This document shows positions 39,901-54,900 of a DNA stretch of 64,000 bases, piece after piece. The position numbers and the translations under genes were made by a program. This stretch comes from Fasciolopsis buskii (taxonomy: Eukaryota > Platyhelminthes > Trematoda > Plagiorchiida > Fasciolidae): positions 7,328 to 71,327 of the forward strand of contig LUCM01003807.1 of assembly GCA_008360955.1 (NCBI GenBank), written 5' to 3'. How positions within the stretch are numbered: the first letter of the stretch is position 1; every line of letters begins with the position of its first letter. The notes beneath the pieces are model-generated. The model did no database searches. It had not been told where the DNA came from and worked only from the letters and a program-made list of their open reading frames with translations.

Positions 39901-42900
39901 CATTTCTGCTTAACTGTGAACAGATTCCATGGAAAGTTTGCTTTACGAAGAAATGCATCACTAATCACGAACCAGTCTTTCATAACAGACGAATAACCTG
40001 AACCAGCCTCATTCTAAGCGTGAAAAAATATACTAAAACCTTGAAACTCGTATAAAAGTGGTATTATTTCGTACAAAATACGGCAGTTTGAGAATTTTTA
40101 GTCGGAATCCGGCATTCTGGTATAGATGTACGACTGCAACAGCAGATGCATTGATAATTCCATCTTAACTCCATCCTAAATAACAAAGGTAGCCGTTAGT
40201 GACTATACAAGTGCTAACATATTTAAAAAATGTTAGATGTGTTTCGCATCAACTTGCCAAACACACGCTTACATCCACATACTCACGAAGGCGTCATTAC
40301 AAATCTCCATTCCTTGCGTCCAGTCCGTACACTCGTTGAACTTGATTCCCGTTGACGATTGCAGTTAGTTGGTCATCACCGAATTGTGTTTATAAAACTT
40401 GGGTAAATTCAACGTAACAGAGATTTGCAACTGCGCTAGGCTATCCCGGCCGTAAAAGGCTTACACAACTGAGCAGGAAGAAAATTTCCCGGATATTAAG
40501 TCAAAAATTTGTACGCCAACATAGTCTTCAACTTGAACCTTTTGGTGACACATCGAGACGCTTCAACAGATGCACAATGAAAACAACGATACGGCAATGT
40601 TTGTGTTGATGTACACCAGGTGAGATTTTAGAACGATACTTGATCAGAAACAAAATCTAAACCCAGATTAAAAAGAGATCCCTGTCCCGCCTAATCGGAA
40701 ATATCAAATGAAAAGCAGGGTGTTTTCAGTTGATAAAGGTTTCCTGCGGTAACCGAAACAGAAATTTTCGCACCTTCATAGAGAACACCAATACTGATAC
40801 ATGGCGCCCCTAGGGTAGTAGTCATATGTTTTGTCTGTTTTTTCGCATACTTATTTCATCATCAAAAATGGTCATTCAACGTACACGTTTTCATTTCCTG
40901 ATTCGACTACCAAGGTAGGTCCGATGAGAATTTGTAACCAGAGTGTTTGCGGCAAATAGATAACCGCCCCAAGGATCTGAAATCTATATTTCCAAAAACT
41001 AAATGATAGCATGGGTCTTTACTTTCGGGAGGGTAAATATACGGCGAAAAGACGAGTATCAACAAATCTCCCGGCTCACTGAATCCGTGGGTGAACGCGT
41101 AGGCTTGTATACCACTACCTTACGAGTATGCACCAATGATCCCTGCACCTGTCCTTATGAGATTGAAATTTCGCCCTGCCCGATTTCTTTAATCACTGAC
41201 CTTTCGGACCAAATACTCATACATAACGTACTCCTATGGGAACTGTTTACAAATTGGAACTGATCGGCTTGCACAGTAACATTTACTTATTAGAAGTAAT
41301 AAAGGCATGTTTCACTCCCTTTCTGTTCATAGTTAACAATAGTGCGAGAAATTCTTTCTGACTTTTTTATCGTTATCAGTCCACGATGTTCAGAAACAGT
41401 TGTAGAAGGCATAGGTGCTAAAATTAAGTACAATTTATCATTTTACGTTACTATCAGTACTCCCGTGGTTTAGCCACAAGATTCGATCACTAGTTGTCTT
41501 GTACAATAAGGCCGTACAATAAGGTCGTACAAGAAACAAACCTACCTGGTTGCATCCTTCAACGACTGGAACGCGAATGCGATGCAGTACGCACTTTAAA
41601 CAGGCGAGCTGAAGTGTGACAGGAACACCCCCAGGTTTAAACATGACAGTGATACGCTTTGGTCGTCCAGGGTGCAAATGCCCCTCGGCCGGTTTAAACT
41701 GAAGGTTCGGGTGATTCTTAGGCCATGCGAACCTGAGACTCGTCGACTCCGCTTCATTACAATGCGTCATCGTGAAAGTTCGATAAACGGTATCGTTTGG
41801 AGAACAATCCCCGAAATCCAGTTCGTTGTGTCTCATAGCTAATATGGAAACCGGTGAATAGAGAGATGTTAGAACGAGACTTGCGTTGGTACGTGATCAA
41901 GATACACAGGTACACAACAAATTAACACAGAGTTGAAGAAAAACAACAGACATTTATTCATAAGCGCAAATTGTCGTACGTTCTTCCTTAAAGGTACCAT
42001 CGAAGACTGGTTACGTCCCTCGGACAAGCACACTGCCTCGGTTCCTATTTGGATTTTATCAGTAAGATCCTTACCAACAGAACGGTCAATCCAAAGGGGG
42101 AAATCGTGGTCGAACTGGGCTTAACAGCAGTAGAAAGTAGCATGTACAGGTCGCATCAAAACAAACATTTACCACTAATAACTAACTGCTTTTTGTGGAA
42201 AATGAGCCAAACACTCGCGAGAAAACAGCTATCTGAATACTAAGATAAAAAAGCATTGACAATCAATCAGCAAAAAAGCAGTGAGTGCTGCGAAGAGTCA
42301 AACAGATGAGCATCACCGTACCATTACGGAACTATTGGTAGCCAATAAGGATTGACCAATTACGAATAGTACAAAAACCAATTACCTCACGACTCAAAGA
42401 TGCTTGTTTTAGGACGGGAGGATATAGTGAGATCAGCTGAGCATGGAGCTGACCTAAATCCCGGAACAAGGACAGTTCTTTAAACAATAAATATCTGATA
42501 TAAGTGTTAGGTTTCACCTAGGGATGGATGAACAGAAACTCGCCCGGATGCACACGACTAATCCCACGTCTGTTGTGGCTATTTAGATATCCGTACATGG
42601 TACTCTGTTTTGTAATAATTCTTCGCGCACGTGACTAGATTCTCACGAGAATCTCGCGTTAATCCTCCGGAGAGTGAATAAATGTTCAGTTTGCTTAAGA
42701 ATTCTACGGAGACTCATCAGAAACCATACTTCGTGATTTTGTATCCTGTTTCCGAAGACTGAGCTTTCCTGACCGACAAAAGCTTCCAGCGAATCACCAT
42801 GTGATCAATAAACGGATCTATTATCCATTGGTGGTGATGAGTTTTCAAATAAGATCATAAATATCTCGTTTGGAGTATTAAAATAATACAATTGAAGAGG

Positions 42901-45900
42901 TTTCTATTACACAGCTTAAAATAATACAAAAAGACCTACCTGAAACCAGTTGTGCTTCATCTCGACTGAGTTCTGGAATTGGGTGATAAAAACTGGAATG
43001 AGTTACAAAATTAAACACTGTCGTCATTCTTTCTGAGTTTAATGATATCAAATTGGATTCGTCTGTCATTCGTTCTGTCCCCTTCTTATTTGTATGTTGG
43101 ACTCAGTGTTGCATTGTCATTAGATTTTCGTTGTGTGCGAGGTCCCATCTATGGGATATTCCTAACGGGCTATATATATTTTCGGTTTAATCCGGATCGT
43201 GTCTAAATCGGATTGGAAGAGCAAATCCATTGTATGGTGTCTGCAGCAGGGATTCTTTCAAATGTACGCGTGTATGTGTGGCGGATAGAGAGACAGACGG
43301 AACTGAATTGAGGGACGGGTTTCCAGTATTGGAGTAATAATATACATCATATACCAGCTCTGAATTCATCTAGCGTACTATTCAAACTTGTTACAACTAG
43401 ATCCTTTAGATTAGGGGCCAGTCAACCTAACCATAACTAACTGTTCGGTATCTGGTTTCCAAATATCTTACGGTGCTATGTTCTCAATCTACTTTTCAGA
43501 TCGAAAAATGGCCGGTTGTGTAATGTCATTAAACGATAATCAAAGGTGAGCATTGACGTGAACATGATAGTATTGAAAGAACTATGGATTTAAGCGATCA
43601 GAACAATAATCACTTCATCGCGTACCCAAATCAACTTCATCAAATCGGACATCTCCATATTTTGAGCTCTGTTGCACACATCGAATGGCCTCCTTGATAC
43701 ATAGTGCACGTTCCGTCTCCAGTTGTGGAATATCCTGCAGACACACCTCATCAGCCAGTGATTCTCCGATAAGTTGCACTGATGTGTCCTCGTACGGGTT
43801 GTTTACGACAATCATCTTAATTTGCCCGAGGCTTTTGATACCGGATTGTTTCGGTCGATAGTAAACGTTGAATGCGAATTCCGCATTCGGACGTAGCAAT
43901 AGACCGGCAGTACTGAATTGACTTTCCACGTCTGAAACTCCTGGAGTAGTGTCTAGAATAAAAATAACACCACTGTAAACATCATTCTAAAGGCCTTGTT
44001 TCTTAGGGTCACTGTATTGAAGTGTTGATGTAGAAGAAATGATACTCATCATCAAATCTGCAAGTGACCAAATGCCACTAAAACTATCCTGGTTCTAGAC
44101 CACATTTTATCTGTTCTGATGTCTGTTCCCGGTAATCTACTTAGCTGACCGTCTGCAGCCATAAAGACTGTTGGTTACCCGGTTATGGGATCCGATAGAG
44201 TGCATAACTGCATATACTTCGGCTCATCAGGACTCCGGGTGCAGCCGTGGTCCGAAGGTTTGCACTTGGCATTTTTGAATACCAGCACTATCCCAGTAGA
44301 CGAAAACTTCTGGTACATATATGATTGCTCCGGTGGATTCTTTGACTAAAAACACGGCTGTTATTTGCGTGACGTGTTAATAATTTGCCTCGAATTTCAC
44401 CATTGTTGACTTCGTCTCATATTCCTATGATCATTTAATTTTTTGAAGGGAGAGGATAAATACCAAAGAGCTTCCTGAATGAAATTTTTGAGAACTTCAC
44501 TCAAAGTCCACCTGGTATTTCCTCATCGAACCACCGTGACTATTTGAACAATTTGTTTGCCCATAGTTTATGGCCAAAGCATCCAACAGTAACCAAAATG
44601 ACAGTGTTTATGGCACATCATCTGCCCACTGATGCGATTTATAGTTAGTAACTGCTAATAATCTAATTTAAGCTGGTAATTATAATACTGTTCATTCGAG
44701 ATTCATTAGGTTTCTGAGATTAGTCTTCATCTCCGCACTGCATCCACATACTCCAACAGTGTGAATCGCGCCCTTCACTCCTATACGTCACTTGTCCAGT
44801 GGTAACAATCAGTTTTACGCGAAAGTAAAAAAATTACCCTGTAAAACAGTCGAAAACGATCGTATACGAGCACGTTATTAGTTCCCTCTTAGAAATTGTG
44901 AACCAATCGTACCTGAGAAGGTTGAGTTTTCCGGAATCATAAATTCGGATTTGGAATCCGGAAGGACTCGTGGATTGAGGAACAACAGGGATGAATTCAC
45001 CTCTATTGGTTCCAGGAAAAACACCTGATCCGCATCGATCAGAATGAGATTCACCTGTTGATCATTACGCAATGAAAAGAAAATGACATACATTCAGGTC
45101 TGTCACGACCATTACTACGTCCAATTTGTTCAGGATAATCATTCTAAAACAGTTAAAAGTCAGTTGGTCTATGCGAAACATGTGGTATCCCTCCAAATTC
45201 AGCTTTAATTTCAGTGTTTCTTAATTTGTTTGCACAGTAGTTATATATGCATCATTGCAACAGTGTCAAACTCGAGTTTATCTGTAGGGAAAAGACAGTG
45301 CATGATATTTTTTTGAATGCTATGTCGGAAAGTGCAGAAGAGTGGGAGAAAATGCTCTGTACCCGAGATTAGCATAACAACTGAGTGCATATTTTCGTCC
45401 AGTGATATCAATTTTTGCGGATATTCATGATGAGGAGTACCGTGAACAAAAGAAGTTAAACGGGCGTCCAGTCCGGTGCATTTTTGGCATTACAATACAG
45501 TTACTCGTAGACCGCTGATCCCTTTCAGGAACGAACACTATGAACAAAAACACGTTCAGGGCTCTCGACATTTTGGTTTGAATTAAACGATGGTTCTCAT
45601 TCGTTTCCCCGGGTGTATTATTTATATTCATTCTTCAGCTGTGTCACAAATCACTGGTGACATTTAGAAAAGGAGCAGTACAAAATAACGATAAATAATC
45701 GACTGTCCATCGGGGCTGCATGCCACAGTTTTGCAGAGAAGAATTGTGAACAAACAAGTCAGTGGGATTAGCCAGAACGACTGGATGTGCTCATGAAGAA
45801 ACAGTTAGATGGATCAGTGGAGCGATTTGAAGTTTTCGATGATATTCTGGTGATCATATGACATCGACTAGCGTTTCTGTTGTTTTAGCAGCACACCTTT

Positions 45901-48900
45901 TTCGTCATATTTGATGCGTCTATCACAAAATCGACTCCGCCATTACCAATTATCAGGGAAGCAAGCGATTCGTCAGCTTGTCTATCAGTTCGACTAGTCA
46001 TAGATGTCATAGACAACACGGTATGCAAAATGATGACCCCTAATGTGCAACCCTCTTCTAGGCTGATAAACTGTTTAGAGAAGTGTCAGTCTGTTTAGTT
46101 TAGTTAATTTTTTATAAAACCATTAAACTCGAGTCAACTTGCTTTTGAGTTGGCCTCTACCCCACAGCGCTGAATTATGGTGGGAGAAGAACCGAAAGAC
46201 AGAAGAACCATAGAAAAACAAAAACGTTTGCAATGCATCAAAACCACTGGCTGCAATCTTTAGCAACACTCTCTATGGTCTCCAAATATCTCGCTGGGAG
46301 ATCTCGTGGACCTCAAACGAGAAAACCAACACTGAATAATCCGCTGGTTAGGGTTCTCATATCTTTTCATCACGTCATGAACCGACCACTATGTCCCATC
46401 TGCCAATCATTACCTGGTTCGGAAAATACCAAATACCCTAGAAATCGGTGTGTGCGCCTGCCGGAAGGATGCCTGCACACCAAACCATAATCAATATGAA
46501 ATGAAAGGCCATATTTCAGCACTGTTCGACTCACTCGAACAGTTGTGTGCACGGATTCCACTCCCAGATGTCATACGTGATTGGTAATGATGTTCAGGGA
46601 ATCGATTTACCTCCAATTAGAAATGATCATTTTAAAAGTGTAGTTGTGATACCAGTCCAGTGGCACTATACCAGGTGATTCACTTGAAAGTATGACATAG
46701 TGGACTGGATTGTAAGTGTCCCAACTACAGAAAAACACCGTTTTCATTTCACTGCACTGAAGAGTGGAAGAACAGCGAATTACTTTATTGAATGCTGCAA
46801 TCTCCCTAGTAGAAATAAAGAAGAACCAAATATTTCAATAATGATAATACCATGAACACTTCCTAATAGTATTTAAATAGTATGAAAGTATCAAAAAACA
46901 GGCTCTAGCACAAGTGCATTGCAGCAAATAATAAAACTTTACAAACTAACACGACTGCTCAGGACGCCGGCGTTCTTCAACGCCAACACTCGGCTGGTCT
47001 GCGTTCGCGGTTGTAGACGCTTGAATACGCAAAGTATATCTCCTTGTCTGTTTCTGGTCCGCGGTCGCAACACAGTCAATGTTGGCAGATGACCTTGCCC
47101 AGCCAGCTCGAAACTCAATGCCGATCCGACTTGGGAACGTTTGCTGCCCCCAGGAGTACCACTTCCACGTCCAGAACTTCCAGTTCCAGAAGCTCCTCCA
47201 GTGATGGGTAGGTTATCCAAAAATGCTTTGAAAGAGGCTTTGTAGTTCTAGAAAATTAACCAGAATTCGGTTTACAGGGCTAGCGAAAATACTGGGATTA
47301 CATTTAAAGCCATTCTGTACATGCTTTGATTGTAACTAAACTTCGTAAAAAGTCGACTTAGTGCTGTTATCTTACAGTTATGTATAATATGCACACACAC
47401 TTTATACATATGGTGAAAATAGAAAGACTAACCTAAGAACATTGGGGGTCTTACCTCACACATATTACAGTATGATTGTGAGTCAATAGGTTGCGAGAAA
47501 AGTGTCCAGAGTTACCTCAACTGAAAAGATGCAGGACGTGTCTTACAGAGAATGTATTACGTACCTGCATCGCGGTTGGAGCAAAGGTCACATTCACATA
47601 AGTCACCGAGTGCGGATCAATTTGCGTCCTTTCCGGTTCCAGTTCAAATACTTCTAAGCCAGATGTGGACCTGCTGCTGGAACGTCCAGTGACGGAAGCT
47701 TGAGCACCGGCAGACTGACCCACTATTTCAAACGAAACTTCTGCAGGCACCTGACCTCGATTTGCAATGCAGAATCGCGCTCGAACTCGCGCGCCGACCA
47801 ACGCATTGGTAAACAAGAAGCAATTTTCTTCAATTCCATACACTCCACTGGAATGGATCTGTGGTTTCAATGCATGCTAATTCTGATTATGCTCGAATCC
47901 ACATTCATTCAATACAAATTGGTATGAATAAACAATGTGACGAAAATTTTATTTTTGGGAAAATAAAACCCCCAAGGCCCCTTATACATCAACTTACAAA
48001 ACCAGTTGATTCAGGCGCAGAATGCAATCTTAGTGTTGTGGCAGGCACTTCGCTGTATTTATTGTCATTGGGTATTTTGAGTCCGCACCGATTGGCTAAG
48101 TGATCATACTGCTGTTACCAAGTTTGACCATAAAGTAGTAGCATTCAAGCAGGAGGCATCCCTCATCACTTCTAAGATGCACTAACTTAGTACGTAAATG
48201 GACCGCTCGGATTATAACAGGACGTTGCTAATTCGGCTGTATAGGAATTATTCCCCAGGTCATTTCTATATTAACTTACCAATTTCACATTACAGCTGGA
48301 TACCTAAATTGTAGAGCGTGTTAAGTTGCACGCATTCTGACAAGTGGAGGAATTGTCAACATATTTTGAACATGATATAGAGTCCACGTATCACCAAATC
48401 AACAGAAAAGTAGTCACTGATTTAGCTTAACGACAATCATAAAAACCGGATATTCGACCCATTTGTTTCGCCTATAGATTGCTAATGATTTAACTCCACA
48501 TCCAGAAAGGAATATTTCCAGATGAAATCTTGTCACGCTACTTGAGGAGCCATCAAATCTCGATAATAATAAATCACATAAATAGTATCTCCCTCATCAT
48601 AAATGACGCAAATTTATCAAATCTATAGGACTCACCATATTTGAACTTTCCTCTTGTTGAACTAGTTGCAGATTCTGGCATATACGATGTTCTTCAAAGA
48701 TGACAGTGGGATCTTTCGTCACAATGCTTGGTATATGGCCTTCTGCAATCAAAGTGTACGGTATTCCATAACGGTATGTATTGGAGTCCCTGTCGGTGAT
48801 CTCGATGGCGAGTTCCTGCAATGCGGAATCATTTCGCGTAGAGACGAATCGTTCAAATTTAACTAGTGAATTTCGCACTTACAGTTAATTTGTACAAGCA

Positions 48901-51900
48901 ATTTTGACGAATACTCATCCAACCGTAAAATGAAATAAATTCCTTAATTTTGTGAACCTTTAGTGCACATTTCATGCAATACCTTAATCAAACTGAACTC
49001 GAGGAATCCGTCTCATTTAGAGGCATGGTGAATTAAAACGAAGGTAAAACGACAGAAGTAAACAGGCGCTTTCTGCGTCCGCGATCTTGCCTTCTATCTA
49101 ATTCGGTTTTCTAATGTGTAATGAACACAATGTAAGCTTGTCTTGATCCAATGCATGGTCTGAGCTAATAGCTGTAACAAACATAAACTGAAGAGAATTA
49201 TTACTTTGAGTAGTATCTTTTCTTTTATCCTGAACCTGGTTTACTATGCGGTAGTTTCACAGTAACTTGCTGATAAACAATTAGGAAGGATGTGCTGTTT
49301 GGCATACTACGTTTGCTTAGTTAATTAAGCAAACATTCTACACTGCCTTGAAGGAAAGAATGGTACGAACGCAACAACAAGTAAATAAAATTTTAGAGTA
49401 TGAATAAAAAAAGAATGAAAAATAAACAGCAAAAAAAAGATTTACGTTTGTCTCGCGCGTGACTTTTTTGTCCCGTTGCACTTTTTTGCAAGATATGGGT
49501 TATACAAACAGGCCACAAAACTTTTGCGCTACAGACTTTCATTCTGAACGATAAATCTAGGCGTCTCTAACCAACAACATTCATCCGGTGGATTCCTACC
49601 AAGAAATAGTAACATACCAACCAATGACATAACCCAATCTGACTTATTCATACATCTGAGCCAAATCACGGCCTGACCACCGCGTCGCTTCATCCAGCTT
49701 TGTCCAGCATATTTAAAAGGAGCATGAAAAAGCAGACGATGGGGGAAGCATATGCGAAGCTTTCTCAAGTCATTGACGAAGGCATGAAGCAATTATCTTA
49801 GTCATAATACACTAGAGACTGCAGAAGTGTACACCAATCTCTCGAGAGAAATTTGGACGTCACTCAAGAGCCACGAATGCCGCAGATTTGAGAAAGCTGC
49901 TCTGACCTTTGCACCTCGTGGTGTTAACTACTCCCCACATACAAAAACAGCCAGTTATATCCCGAACCCCAACATATTTAAAGCTATTGACTATCTCTAA
50001 CTTTTCACCACAATGGGTCTGTAAAGCCATGGGTTTTTGCGAGCCTAGAGGAAATACCTTGCATATGTAAAGCACATATCGCATTTAGGTATAGGTACTT
50101 TAACCGACAGACGATCCCAAACCTGTTGAACTGCCTGTGCACTGTCGCTCAGGAAGGCGACGTCATCACCGTACTCTAAGTCAAATTCCTGTTTTCTGGA
50201 AAAGATTCAACTTCACCGTCAAGTGGGCCAGGCAAAGCCTCCTGTAGAACATCCTCTGTGACAAAGTTGAATAGAAATGTGGATATAGGGCAGCTTTACC
50301 GTGCTCCATTGGAGCCGACGAAGGGTGTCAAAAGCTGACCACAAGCTGCAAGGCCATACAAATACGAAGGCAAACGCATGTTTCTCAAGTATGCCATCTC
50401 TGAACAAACAGTGCATCAGTGAAGACCAATCGACGGAATCTAGGATTAGACAACAACAGGGTAATCGTTGGTCTTAGGATGGCCAAACGGTACTCTTATA
50501 ACTATCGGCGGCTGAAGACTTGATGGGTGCGTCCAGGACCGTCAATAAAGCCAGTTTGCTACCGGTAAGTTTGCTGTTCGTGTATGTTGAGCCACCTGCA
50601 AAGAATGGCGGACGTTACCGGCTTCGATTACACGAGGAATAGGCTAATACTCCAGTGGTCCGTGCGGTCAGTGCGCGAGATCTTCTTTTATATGGGGACA
50701 AATCGATTATTGCATTTCCAAGACACATTCGAGTTTTATCTGGCTGCTTGTATCTTTCGTCGTGTTCCACAAGGTTTTCGCCTAAACAGAACACGTACAG
50801 AATTCCGGAACTTGCAAACAAAACCAAAATTCGCTAAGACGCATCGTTTGTGCTTTTTTAATTTTGCGCACTTCAACCATGCAAATATGAACACTTACCT
50901 CCTCATTTCTGTTTCTACTCTCTGCTGAACACTCCACAGTGATTAACTGCGAGTTATTTGACGGGACTGTTCCGCTGGCCGGAATGATAGTAAAGAAGCC
51001 AACTTGCAACTTTGATTGAGCGTTGCTCAATAAGGCCATCTCGCTACTAGAATATGGGACAAGATAAGAATTTGTTTGTCAAGGTAAAGTGGGGTCGAAA
51101 TTGCTTTTATTTCGAACTGAAAATACATAGGCAGCCTCTGATTACCAATAAACAGTTCACTACTGACTGGGAAACGATACCATTGATGAGAACCCGTGGT
51201 CGTGAAAAGCAATGATGTAACTAATAATGAACAGCATGCGGGTGGAAATAAAACCATGAATTGAAGCATTTACTAGAGAAGTCAAATCACAACAATAATG
51301 GCAATAACATAGAGGAAGGTCAGGAGTTGAATGAAATCCCATGAGCCTTTGGGTTCACCACATCCATAATCACGTCATACAATGAATGAAAGTGAAACAA
51401 CGACCATGACCAAGCCCAGCGGATCAGCTCAGCTGACAACACGCACACCCCATTGACGTGCACTGATCACGGTATCAGGATCGAGAATAATCAATTTCAG
51501 TAGTCAGTTAGCAGATAAATAAAGGTACTACATAAAAAACGCAGTTTAGGAAACTCAATCCGTAGAAAAACAGCATAAATGTGAAATGAAAGTCATATTC
51601 GTTGAGTAACAACACCAAGACTTTCCAATTGGAGTGTGCCAGAAATGACAGAATGACGCCAAATTTGGCTAACAGAAACGACAATATATCAAACAGACAG
51701 ATGGTGCATATCAACGAAGTTCACAGAGTGGAGAAATTATTGCGGCTCACTTACTGAAAACGACTGTGGGAGGTGGGATTTGATTTTGCTTTAGTTTTGT
51801 AGCTGTATTAATGATACGAATCAAACGATATGTGGAACTGTGAAGTTTCGGCCTCAATTTGCTAGATTTAATTCGTCATTTGGCCCACCGCTCCAATGTT

Positions 51901-54900
51901 TCAGTTCAGTATGTACAACCGTTAATCACTCACCAAACTCCTCTGGTTATGGTTACCATTGCGCAACAGAGAATAATGACTAACAAAGAATAGCTAAAGA
52001 AAGACAACTAAATGATCACAAAAAAGAAGGGATATAAAGAAAAAGAGATCTTTCAAATTCAAGAACACCACTGATTGCAAAATTTGACCATGTCCTCTAA
52101 CGTGTTCAACAATCTCTCGCGGGAATCCCATGGACTCATATCCGGTTGACTGTTTTCCCACCGTGTTTAGTGTTAACGTTCAAGGCAGATAAGTAAAGTG
52201 AATACTTATGCTTAAGCACTGCATTAAACTTGTTTCATGGACTCACACTAATGCTGCCATAAGATGAATCTATCAACTCGAAGCTTTTCATGGCACCTTG
52301 TACCTGTCTGACATCAGAAGAACACAAGTTAGTAAGATCTCTCAAAGAAAGATTTTTGAAGGGGCTTGAGTGTGAAATGCTTCGCGGACGCCAATGACAC
52401 AGAAAGATTTTTTTGTTTGGAAACCTTACCCGGAGACTTTTACTCAAAATTGCGATCCACACGGGATCTCTGGGCAGAAGCTTGCACATCACTGACATCT
52501 ATCCTGCTGGAGGTAATGGACATTGCGGTCCTGATAATCCTTCGTGATTACGGATGCAGTATGGGATTATGGCATTTGCGCAATTTATAGTAAGGATATA
52601 AGGTAATGCCAAAGAGTTCAAATAATAAGCAGAACGATTAGGGTTTTCATCCAAAGCCTTTTTCCTAACAAGAACCTGGCCACAAGTAACGACAAGTGAG
52701 AGAATGAAAGCCCATCTGTTTCTTCAGTTGAATCTCCAGTTCAAATTAACCCCACAACCTGGAGGACCAGGACACTAATTTGTCAAGCTCCTATTTATTG
52801 GGCTGTCATACATGGCAGAACCTTCAGCTCTGCCCTTCGAGAAAATACCAGACCTGCCACACAATGAATTCAAGCAGTTATTGTAAAATGTACGCCATAT
52901 CCATATGCAAGTAGTCCGGCTGAATGCTGATATGGACGAATCCGGTGTGCCTGTTGGTGATCCTGATTGTTTTTGATTAGACAGAATGACGCGAGAAACT
53001 CACCGGTGAAACGGTTACCACATTTTAATTCTTTATAGTCTGGCGAACCAAAGGTAGCCTTTCATGTAACGATACTGACTGATTTATAGTATCTAGTCCT
53101 CATAGGCTTTGTCATTTTAGTTCCATTTTTGTCGGTAACATTTACGTTGGTCCCTTCATTTTTAGTTTGAAGCTAATCATATTTAGCTTCTTCATTCCCT
53201 TTAGGGCTCCTTCTCTTGACGAAATATTGAGATGTTTTGATCATGTCACGTTAGTCTTACCAGCTGCATCCGACCCGAATATTATGCGTCCGTCACTTGC
53301 CGGCGGAATTGCTGGTCTTGACAGATTCGTCACAAAAAATCCATTGTTTTCTTCCGTCACCGTTAACACCATAAATTCACTAGGACCTAGATTGCAAAGC
53401 TTTTGTTCAACTTAAGCAGAAGAATTCGTCCTGAGCAACGTGTTCTCCGCAAACGTTTCGACTTTCAAACGTTTTCTTCATATAATTTCCTCTGAGCTTT
53501 CATTCAGTTTTTATCCTTTTCTGCTTGCTTGAAAATCTATCTTATACAAAACTAAACGGTGACACCCTCTATATAGAGCGACTGGACTGAATGAAAGAAC
53601 AAACGTATGGACAGATTCAGCGACACTGACAGTGTCAATGGTCCGTCTCCTCCCGTAAAAAACGAGGTCAAGCTTGTCGACTTCCCTTTTGCTGACCAAC
53701 TTCTTAAAATTTGAGATGCGAAACTTTCATGTAAGTGTATTCGGATGTTTCGCAGCCAGAAGGAACGGTAATCCCCTTGTTCTTTAACCGCAAAAGTCCT
53801 GAGCACTGCTGTTATTCAGTCAGCGACTTTACAACAGTTCCTCATTGTTGGTAGGAAAGAAGAAGTCACGGACGATGATGAAAGTTTAAATCGATTGAAA
53901 CTAAAAAGGTTTTAGCCACGGTTGATTTAGGTGATTTTTTCCATGCATCCTTGAGAACAGTGTCCATGGTGTGTTTGAAGTCACAGCCTGTGATTACCGA
54001 CTCTATTTCGGCTTGATGGTGAGGAACAGCATTTGTTTCGGTTCACACGGAGATCACGTCCATCATTCATTCAAAATGATCCCGTCCTATTGCTTTTGCT
54101 CCGGTGTGTCCTACTCAGTCAGCTTTTGAAGAAAACAGTCACTCCGGGCGATCGATTTAAATATGCTCATAAGTTTCATGGTAACACGCATAATGCAACA
54201 TCATATTGAATTTATTGTATTTGCAAGTCATTTAAACAATTCTGCAAAATGGTAGATTTGTCTTTTCGACCATTCTTCTTCGTATGGTTCTTTCCTAAAA
54301 TCGCCCTCACACCAAAATTCCACTAGTTTAAAAGCCCCTCCCATCCGGTAGGATGGTGTACTGACTAATTTATTGAAAAGATTTTGTTGGAAGTCGTGTA
54401 ATGTTTTAACCACTAACTTGTGTCCTTCAGCAAGCTGTTATTTCAAACTTTTTCCCTTCACTTACCTTTCCAGCAGTTCTGCTGGCTTAGTGGGCAAGTC
54501 TGCACACGAGGCAAACATATTCCACTTCATACCAACTGACGATGACCTACATAATCTATCTTTGGTCCTAGAAAATGCTACGAACTTTTAAGAACAATTT
54601 GATCCTTCTCTTAACCCTTCCAAGAGTTCTAAATTGATCTTCATCCTGTCGCGTTCTGCTTCTCCTAACAACTCCTTCACTATTCTTAACGGTTTTTAGC
54701 CAGAACCGAGTCTCTTAAGTATCTTGAGGTTCTACGGTCTTCGTCAGCCGTCTTACACTACTGATTATTCGTCCAATAATTCTGGGTTTGTCCTGTTCAA
54801 AATGAATTTTACGCCTAAGGTAGAAAAAACTTCATGCTCTTCCTTTCATTATATGAGCTATACAGCACCAAAAACAGTTCAACTTGTAATGCAGTTAGTT

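Larger units (their letters stand above)
48816..50898 (-). other. HYDIN intron, 2.1 kb, containing an RTE LINE fragment
   Basis: About half of this intron (49.5-50.6 kb) is a same-strand RTE reverse transcriptase remnant, annotated separately. A 9-bp-arm inverted repeat lies at 49311-49334. The rest is AT-rich with no recognised feature. Confidence 0.55.

Noticed and set aside
41003..41263. 86-codon plus-strand ORF with a cysteine cluster
   Set aside because: No homolog recognised, no signal peptide and no splice context; probably chance.
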